Source of the DNA: an uncultured Bacteroidales bacterium
GTDB taxonomy: Bacteria; Bacteroidota; Bacteroidia; Bacteroidales; P3
Length of the DNA: 36,958 nt
Direction: 5' to 3'
Assembly (NCBI GenBank): GCA_900317285.1
Contig: ONGA01000020.1
Coordinates: forward strand, 1 to 36,958
The notes under the pieces: model-generated
Databases searched by the model: none
The model's input: the letters and a program-made list of their open reading frames with translations, nothing else
Told to the model about the DNA's origin: nothing
Shown here: positions 31,637 to 36,958 of the stretch, piece after piece
Layout: the number at the start of each line of letters is the position of its first letter
Position numbering within the stretch: the stretch's first letter is position 1
Made by a program: the position numbers and the translations under genes

Positions 31637-33435
31637 TTCGAAGGATATTGATGGTGTGTATGATGGCATTGCCGATGCCGATGATGGCGCAAGTGGAGGA
31701 TGCCGTTGAGCAGTGGCTTGAGGAGGGTGTGGGCGAGTATGAGGTTTCGGAGTGGATTGACATGCAGCAGCAGTTCCGCGACAATCCAGTGAACATCAAC
31801 GATACCAATGCTGTGGAGACGTTGCCCTTCATCTCGCCATTCCAGATACAGGCATTGAAGAATTACATCCTTTTGTATGGTCAGCTGTTGAGCATAAAAG
31901 AACTTAGGCTTGTTCCGGGATTCGACAGCCTGACAGTGGCGATGCTTTCACCCATACTGAAGGTGGAACCGTATGAGTCTTCCCGACGGATAGGCTGGAA
32001 GAATCTGCTGACGGGTGGCCGCCATACGATTGTGACGGGTGTAGGCGGTACTGTGGAGCAGGCGGAAGGCTACCGCAACGGTAAATATGATGGCGACAAT
32101 CTTCGCACCATTGTCAGCTATAGCTACAACTACCGTCACAACCTGTCCTTCCGATTCAGTGCCGACAAAGACCCTATGGAGGCCTGGGGGAAGGATAACT
32201 TTTACAATTTCCATCTGATGTTGAAAGACATCGGGCGGCTAGAAAAACTCATCGTTGGGCGCTATAACCTCCAGTTTGGGCAGGGAACGACGCTCTGGAC
32301 GGGTTTCCGTCCGTTCCACTTGACAGGGGACGTGCCGGTGCGGTATGCTTCTGGGGTGAGACCGTCGGGAGTCTTCTACGAAGAAAGTTGGCAGCAGGGG
32401 GTGGCGGCTACGGTTCGCCTTGGGCGAGGTTTCCATTTGTCGGGTTTCAGTTCGTTGAATGGGGACGAAAAGCTTTCCGGAGGTCACTTGGACTACCGCC
32501 GTGGGAATCTTGTGCTGGGGGTCACCGCTTTCGGTGCCGACCGCTTCTATCTTGGCGCAGATGCTTTGTGGCAGTACGGGGTACTGCAGTTGTTTGGCGA
32601 GGTGTCGGCCGCCGGTGACGCTCTGGCTGCTGTGGGAGGGGTCCGTGTGTCTGCCAGCGACAGGAACAGCTTCGGGGTTACTCTCCGCCATTATGACCCC
32701 GATTACCGGAACCCTTATGCCAATGCTTATGCCATCAGTAGCACCGTCAACGAGACAGGGATGACCCTTGATGCGCGGGTGCAGCTGCCGTGGTCCCTGC
32801 AATCGCTGCTGAGTGTCGACCTCTACCGCTACCCGTCGCCACGCTATGCCTCCAATGCCCCTTCCACGGGAGCATGGCTCAGGGCGCAGCTTGTGCGCTC
32901 CTTTGGGTCGCATGTGGAGGCATCGGCACGCTATGCCTGGCGACAGAAGCAGCGCAATATCCCGAATATCGATAGCACCCTGTATTTGAGTGAGCAGACG
33001 TTGTGGCAGGAGCTGCAGTGCCGTGTGCGTGCTGAATGGGGAGCGTGGCGTTTTACCACACGTGCCACATTGTCGCAGTTCGATGCCGAGCATGCCGCTG
33101 AACAATGGGGACGCATGGTGTCGCAGGAGGTGCGTTGGGAGCATTTGGGATGGCAGTTGACCGCACAGGGGACGTGGTTCGATGTCGATGGCTACTATGC
33201 CCGCATCTACCTTACCGAGGCCTGCCCGCAATATGCTTTCTCCTCGCCGATGCTCAACGGCAAGGGATTCCGGACCATGCTCATGGTGAGGTATGAGATA
33301 AGTAACCGCCTGGCATTGAGTGCGAAATACACTCTTGCCGTCTATCCGGGAGTTGAAAGCGTGGGCAGTGGCAATGCCGCCACACATGGCGACCACCGTC
33401 AGGGGTGGGTGCTGCGCCTGAGGTGGAAGTTTTGA
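31627..33435 (+). CDS. Helix-hairpin-helix plus outer-membrane barrel protein
   Basis: A 602-residue protein: signal peptide (about 1-21, ending PMPMMAQ), a ComEA-like tandem helix-hairpin-helix region (about 55-111: NPVNINDTNAVETLPFIS... and ELRLVPGFDSLTVAMLSPIL), then a long beta-strand-rich region (about 130-602) ending in the aromatic LRLRWKF typical of outer-membrane barrels. ComEA proteins bind incoming DNA, but here the hairpin glycines are poorly kept (LPFISP for LPGIGP, PGFDS for PGIGE), so DNA binding is doubtful. Similar proteins are widespread in Bacteroidota without known function. It overlaps the preceding barrel gene by 10 bp and is followed by a 53-bp gap. Confidence 0.82.
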   Translation: MVLIRRILMVCMMALPMPMMAQVEDAVEQWLEEGVGEYEVSEWIDMQQQFRDNPVNINDTNAVETLPFISPFQIQALKNYILLYGQLLSIKELRLVPGFDSLTVAMLSPILKVEPYESSRRIGWKNLLTGGRHTIVTGVGGTVEQAEGYRNGKYDGDNLRTIVSYSYNYRHNLSFRFSADKDPMEAWGKDNFYNFHLMLKDIGRLEKLIVGRYNLQFGQGTTLWTGFRPFHLTGDVPVRYASGVRPSGVFYEESWQQGVAATVRLGRGFHLSGFSSLNGDEKLSGGHLDYRRGNLVLGVTAFGADRFYLGADALWQYGVLQLFGEVSAAGDALAAVGGVRVSASDRNSFGVTLRHYDPDYRNPYANAYAISSTVNETGMTLDARVQLPWSLQSLLSVDLYRYPSPRYASNAPSTGAWLRAQLVRSFGSHVEASARYAWRQKQRNIPNIDSTLYLSEQTLWQELQCRVRAEWGAWRFTTRATLSQFDAEHAAEQWGRMVSQEVRWEHLGWQLTAQGTWFDVDGYYARIYLTEACPQYAFSSPMLNGKGFRTMLMVRYEISNRLALSAKYTLAVYPGVESVGSGNAATHGDHRQGWVLRLRWKF

Positions 33436-33488
33436 TTGTTTTTCTTCCTCTCATACAATAAGTTTCGTGGAAATGCGTTATTAGAGAT

Positions 33489-34475
33489 ATGAAAGTGCTG
33501 CTGCTTGGAGCAACGGGATTGCTGGGGCATAATGTCCTGCAGAGGCTACTCGCCGAAGGTCACCGCGTCGTAGTCCTTGTCCGTCGCCGTCGCTCTTTGC
33601 GAATCCCTGTCACCGGTTTTGAAGTGCTGGAAAGCCCCTCTTTCGACAATGATGCCCTTCTCCGTGCCGCTGAAGGCTGCGAAGCGGTGGTCAATTGTGC
33701 CGGCGTGACCGATATGAGCCTGCTGCATCTGGAGGACTATCTCGGGGTGAACCGCGACCTTTGCGTGCGTGTGATAGCAGCAATGAAACATCATGGAATC
33801 AGACGTTTGGTGCATGTGTCGACGGTCAACACCATAGGACACGGGACCGAGTCGCACCCCGCCGACGAGTCGCAGCCGATGCGTCCGCCCTTTGCCGATA
33901 GTTTTTATGCCCGAAGCAAGCGCCTCGGCGAGGAGGCGGTGCAGGAGGGGATGCGGGATTACCCCGGCTTGGAGGCAGTGATAATCAACCCCGGCTACAT
34001 GCTGGGGGCCTATGACGTGAAGCCCTCGTCGGGACGCATGCTGCTGGCAGCCTACCGCAAGCCGCTGATGTTCGCTCCGCGGGGGGGCAAGGCTTTCGTG
34101 CATGTGGCCGATGTGGCGCAGGCTGCGGTCAACGCCCTCGAGCGGGGCGTGCCGGGCAACCGCTACATTGTGGTGAACAGCCAGGCATGTATGAGCATCA
34201 AGGAGCTGTACCGCCTGCAGGCTGCGGTGTGTGGCTACCGCCAGAGGGTGGTGACCGCGCCCGACTGGCTGCTGCTTGCAGCCGGAAGGGTGGGGGACCT
34301 GCTGCGCCTGATGGGGATGAAGACACAGGTCTCTACCTGCAACATCCGACAGCTTTTGGTGCGTGAGTACTACGATAACCATCATGGACTATGTGATTTA
34401 GGCTTTCCGGAGACCCCGATTGCCGACGCTATCCGCGACTTTCATTCTTGGAAAAACAAACAAACAGAAATATGA
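33489..34475 (+). CDS. NAD(P)-dependent epimerase/dehydratase (extended SDR)
   Basis: A 328-residue extended short-chain dehydrogenase/reductase with the Rossmann motif GATGLLG (residues 7-13) and the active-site pair Tyr140 and Lys144 (YARSK), with the catalytic Ser in HVSTVN. Substrate is unknown; the family includes nucleotide-sugar epimerases, dihydroflavonol-type reductases and 3-beta-HSD-like enzymes. It is the first gene of a run of four cotranscribed genes; its TGA overlaps the next ATG (ATGA). The context with a lipoprotein, a barrel and UppS suggests an envelope or lipid role (inference). Confidence 0.88.
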   Translation: MKVLLLGATGLLGHNVLQRLLAEGHRVVVLVRRRRSLRIPVTGFEVLESPSFDNDALLRAAEGCEAVVNCAGVTDMSLLHLEDYLGVNRDLCVRVIAAMKHHGIRRLVHVSTVNTIGHGTESHPADESQPMRPPFADSFYARSKRLGEEAVQEGMRDYPGLEAVIINPGYMLGAYDVKPSSGRMLLAAYRKPLMFAPRGGKAFVHVADVAQAAVNALERGVPGNRYIVVNSQACMSIKELYRLQAAVCGYRQRVVTAPDWLLLAAGRVGDLLRLMGMKTQVSTCNIRQLLVREYYDNHHGLCDLGFPETPIADAIRDFHSWKNKQTEI

Positions 34476-35464
34476 AAAAGTTCATCATCATCATCGCCGC
34501 TGCCGTGCTTTTTGTTGCCTGTGGCGGCCGCCAGAACGAAGCATTGAAGAAGAAGAGCTCGTCGGGCAAGACCCTCGAGGTGCTTCTTGTCGCCAACAAG
34601 GGTCAGTACTACGGCATGACCCGCGACCTCATCGACTCCATTTTCAGACAGCCGCAGGACTGCCTGCCGCAGCCCGAGCCCCGTTTCGACGTGGTGAACA
34701 TCCCCGTCTCGTCGCTGCATAACGCACAGATGTTCCGCATGCACCGGAATATTATCCTGTGCGAGCTGAAGGCCGACAACCCCGACAAGGTGTACATCGA
34801 GCGCGACAAGTGGGCCTCGCCGCAGGTGGTGGTGGGCATCGAGGCGAAGTCGGAGGCGTCGCTGCGCGACCTCCTGCGCAAATACGAACACCGTATCGTG
34901 GAGGCTATCTATGAGGCTGAGCATCAGCGCATCATCAATGCTTTCTATAACATCCGGAATGTGGAGCTGATGAACCGGATCAAGGAGAAATTCGGCTTTG
35001 AGTTGACGGTCAGCGAGGACTTCATGTGGGCGTCGGAGGACGACGGTTTTGCCTGGATTCGCAAGGAAACCAAGGACTTCAGCCTCGGGGTGCTGGTGAA
35101 TGTGACCCCCTACCGCAACGAGGACCAGTTCACGCCGGAGAAGATTTACAACCGTCTCGACACCATCATGCGCCGCCATGTGCCGGGTCCCGCCGAAGGG
35201 AGCTACATGTGCACGGAGCGACGCGTCGAGCCCGTGACCCGCAAGGTGGACTACGAGGGCAGCGACTATTGCATCGAGACCCACGGCCTGTGGCGCCTGC
35301 AGGGCGACTTCATGGGTGGCCCTTATGTCAACTATTCGATGCTCTCGGCCGACGGCAAGAACATCATCGACCTGGTGGGATTTGTCTATTGCCCGCGATT
35401 CAACAAGCGCGACTACCTGATGCAGGTGGAGGGTATCTGCAACTCGCTGAAGTGGAAAGAATAA
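34472..35464 (+). CDS. DUF4837 family lipoprotein
   Basis: A 330-residue predicted lipoprotein: a lipobox LFVAC with Cys17 after the hydrophobic stretch FIIIIAAAVLFVA, then a soluble domain matching DUF4837 (GKTLEVLLVANKGQYYG...DSIFRQPQDCLPQPEPRFDVVNI). The function of the family is not known. The ATG at 34472 is preferred over 34448, which would lie within the preceding gene and spoil the signal peptide. The 4-bp overlap with the epimerase and one-base gap to the PorG-like gene point to translational coupling. Confidence 0.88.
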   Translation: MKKFIIIIAAAVLFVACGGRQNEALKKKSSSGKTLEVLLVANKGQYYGMTRDLIDSIFRQPQDCLPQPEPRFDVVNIPVSSLHNAQMFRMHRNIILCELKADNPDKVYIERDKWASPQVVVGIEAKSEASLRDLLRKYEHRIVEAIYEAEHQRIINAFYNIRNVELMNRIKEKFGFELTVSEDFMWASEDDGFAWIRKETKDFSLGVLVNVTPYRNEDQFTPEKIYNRLDTIMRRHVPGPAEGSYMCTERRVEPVTRKVDYEGSDYCIETHGLWRLQGDFMGGPYVNYSMLSADGKNIIDLVGFVYCPRFNKRDYLMQVEGICNSLKWKE

Positions 35465-35465
35465 A

Positions 35466-36335
35466 ATGAGATTCAAACCGTTAGCATGGGCATTGGCGTT
35501 GTTGCTCTCGCTGCCGTCGGCGGCGCAGAGTGACGATTTGCTGCGCAACGGCGAGCTGCTGCTGGCTGCTGGCGGTATGAGCTATATCGGCGACCTGAAC
35601 AACCAGAGTGCCCTGGGCATGCCCCACGGCGCTGCCGCTGTCGGGTTGCGTTATCGCCTCGACAACCGGTGGGCGCTGCGGTTCGAACTGGCCTATGGCT
35701 CTGTCGCAAGCCCCGACAAGGACTATATCAGGCAGCGCAACCTCTCGTTCCGCTCCGACATCTGGGAGTTGTCGGGGGTCGGCGAGTTCAATTTCGCCCC
35801 TTTCGGCGGCCCCAACGACCGCCTGTGGACGCCCTACATCTTCGGGGGTCTGGCGGTGTTCTATTTCAATCCCATGGCGTCGTACATGCGTGCCGACGGC
35901 AGCACCGCGTGGACGGAGTTGCAGCCGCTGCATACCGAGGGGCAGGGTTCCCAGGCCTATTCCGGTCGGCAGCCCTACCGTCTCGTGCAGGTGTCGCTGC
36001 CTTTCGGCGTGGGTGTGAAGGTGCGGCTGAGCAAGGTGTTCACCGTGGCGGCGCAATACGGTTTCCGCAAGACGTGGACGGATTATCTGGACGATGTCAG
36101 CACGACCTATGTGGAGCCGTCGGTGCTGCTTTCCAATGCCGACGACGGAGCCCTCGCAGTGCAGCTGGCCGACCGCAGCGGCGAGGTGACGCCGGGCTTT
36201 TCCAACGCCCCCGGCATCAAGCGCGGCGACGACTCGCTGGACGACTGGTACTCCTTCTTCAACCTTTCGGTGGGTGTGAGCCTGGAGACCCTCTTCGGGT
36301 GGACGCAGAAAAAACGTTGCAAACTAAACAATTAA
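35466..36335 (+). CDS. DUF6089 / PorG-like outer-membrane protein
   Basis: A 289-residue barrel with a signal peptide (MRFKPLAWALALLLSLPSAAQ). It continues with GELLLAAGGMSYIGDLNNQ...GLRYRLDNRWALRFELAYG and the conserved FNFAPFGG region, typical of the DUF6089 family that includes PorG, an outer-membrane part of the type IX secretion system in Porphyromonas. The location just upstream of uppS also matches the PorG locus, where a BamA gene usually follows. With the T9SS cargo protease at 17884 this supports a working T9SS in the organism. It could instead be a paralog with another role. Confidence 0.8.
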   Translation: MRFKPLAWALALLLSLPSAAQSDDLLRNGELLLAAGGMSYIGDLNNQSALGMPHGAAAVGLRYRLDNRWALRFELAYGSVASPDKDYIRQRNLSFRSDIWELSGVGEFNFAPFGGPNDRLWTPYIFGGLAVFYFNPMASYMRADGSTAWTELQPLHTEGQGSQAYSGRQPYRLVQVSLPFGVGVKVRLSKVFTVAAQYGFRKTWTDYLDDVSTTYVEPSVLLSNADDGALAVQLADRSGEVTPGFSNAPGIKRGDDSLDDWYSFFNLSVGVSLETLFGWTQKKRCKLNN

Positions 36336-36345
36336 TATCCGAAAT

Positions 36346-36958
36346 ATGACAACTATTGAGCAGATAGACCGCAGCCGCGTGCCGGCGCACGTCGCCATCA
36401 TCATGGACGGCAACGGCCGTTGGGCGATGAAGCAGCAACATGAACGCCTGTTCGGGCACCAAAACGCCTTCACGGCGGTGCGGCAGGCGGTGGAAGCTGC
36501 CGTGCAGCTGGGGGTCAAATACCTGACACTCTATACGTTCAGCACCGAGAACTGGAACCGTCCGCAGGCGGAGGTCGACGGGCTGATGGAGCTGCTCATC
36601 AAGGCCGTGCGCGAGGAGACGAAGACCTTGATGGACAACAATGTGCGTCTTGCGATGATTGGCGACCTGGAGCGTATCCCCGAACGGTCGCGCACCATGC
36701 TGCAGCAGTGCATGGACCAGACCGCCGGCAACAGCGCAATGACACTGGTGCTGGCGCTGAGCTACAGCGCACGCTGGGAGATTGCACAGGCTATCAAGCA
36801 GATATGTGTGGAACGCCCCTCGGCGGAGAGTGTCGATGAGGAGACGCTGCGGCGCTACCTGACGACGCGCGACTATCCCGACCCCGACCTTTTGATACGT
36901 ACCGGCGGGGAGCTGCGGGTGTCGAATTTCCTGCTGTGGCAGATGGCTTATACCGAGT
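36346..36958 (+). CDS. uppS: Isoprenyl (undecaprenyl) diphosphate synthase, 3' truncated by window
   Basis: A cis-prenyltransferase that makes the lipid carrier for peptidoglycan and surface glycans. The first 204 residues are seen (normal length about 245). Motifs are AIIMDGNGRWA with the catalytic Asp, a conserved FGH, YTFSTENWNRP, ALSYSAR, and DPDLLIRTGGELRVSNFLLWQMAYTE at the edge. The usual RTSGE is RTGGE here. The ATG at 36346 gives the standard N-terminus (VPAHVAIIMDG). It starts 10 bp after the PorG-like gene. A BamA-type gene would be expected beyond the edge. Confidence 0.96.
   Translation, partial: MTTIEQIDRSRVPAHVAIIMDGNGRWAMKQQHERLFGHQNAFTAVRQAVEAAVQLGVKYLTLYTFSTENWNRPQAEVDGLMELLIKAVREETKTLMDNNVRLAMIGDLERIPERSRTMLQQCMDQTAGNSAMTLVLALSYSARWEIAQAIKQICVERPSAESVDEETLRRYLTTRDYPDPDLLIRTGGELRVSNFLLWQMAYTE

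Overview
The window is a stretch of chromosome from a member of the Bacteroidota, most likely order Bacteroidales. The evidence is the set of promoters of the TTTG / TAnnTTTG type, the lack of Shine-Dalgarno leaders, lineage-restricted families (DUF3467, DUF4837 and DUF6089/PorG-like proteins, a ComEA-type HhH protein fused to an outer-membrane barrel), and a C10 cysteine protease with a type IX secretion C-terminal sorting domain. I cannot name a genus. No rRNA genes, CRISPR arrays, phage genes or transposase genes were seen.

Layout. 1-263 is the 3' end of an OmpA-family gene. 264-928 is gene-free: a terminator, a pyrimidine tract, an 11-bp phased ATAG repeat array, an AT-rich segment with inverted repeats, and an orphan leftward promoter. 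929-14438 is the tRNA and transcription/translation block: tRNA-Thr, Tyr, Gly, Thr, tuf, tRNA-Trp, secE, nusG, rplK, rplA, rplJ, rplL, rpoB, rpoC. 14439-14732 holds a second phased array. 14733-17809 holds a DUF3467 protein, a phosphopantetheinyl transferase, a convergent TsaC/Sua5-type gene and a POT-family transporter. 17884-19926 is the secreted C10 protease. 20004-20502 is leftward rpmB-rpsU. 20766-22331 is mutY and ssb, convergent with pgi. 23848-25104 is a second OmpA-type protein, followed by a third phased array. 25470-28309 is a leftward purN-glycosyltransferase-OmpA operon. 28658-33435 is acpP-fabF-rnc followed by two outer-membrane proteins. 33489 to the end is an envelope operon: epimerase, DUF4837 lipoprotein, PorG-like protein, uppS (cut by the window edge).

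How the genes work together. The first 14 kb is core translation and transcription machinery, with candidate RNA control points at the tuf/tRNA-Trp, rplK/rplA and rplL/rpoB junctions. The right half mixes lipid and cell-envelope functions (ACP, KAS II, UppS, a PorG-like component of type IX secretion, several barrels and OmpA proteins). The C10 protease is a predicted type IX secretion cargo.

The most unusual signal is a dispersed compound intergenic element present three times (about 318-469, 14491-14621, 25155-25331). Each copy follows a hairpin terminator, has a pyrimidine-rich tract, then a TGACATAGG-like junction, then imperfect ATAGGAG-type units spaced at 11 bp, one DNA helical turn. 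I do not recognise it as a named family.
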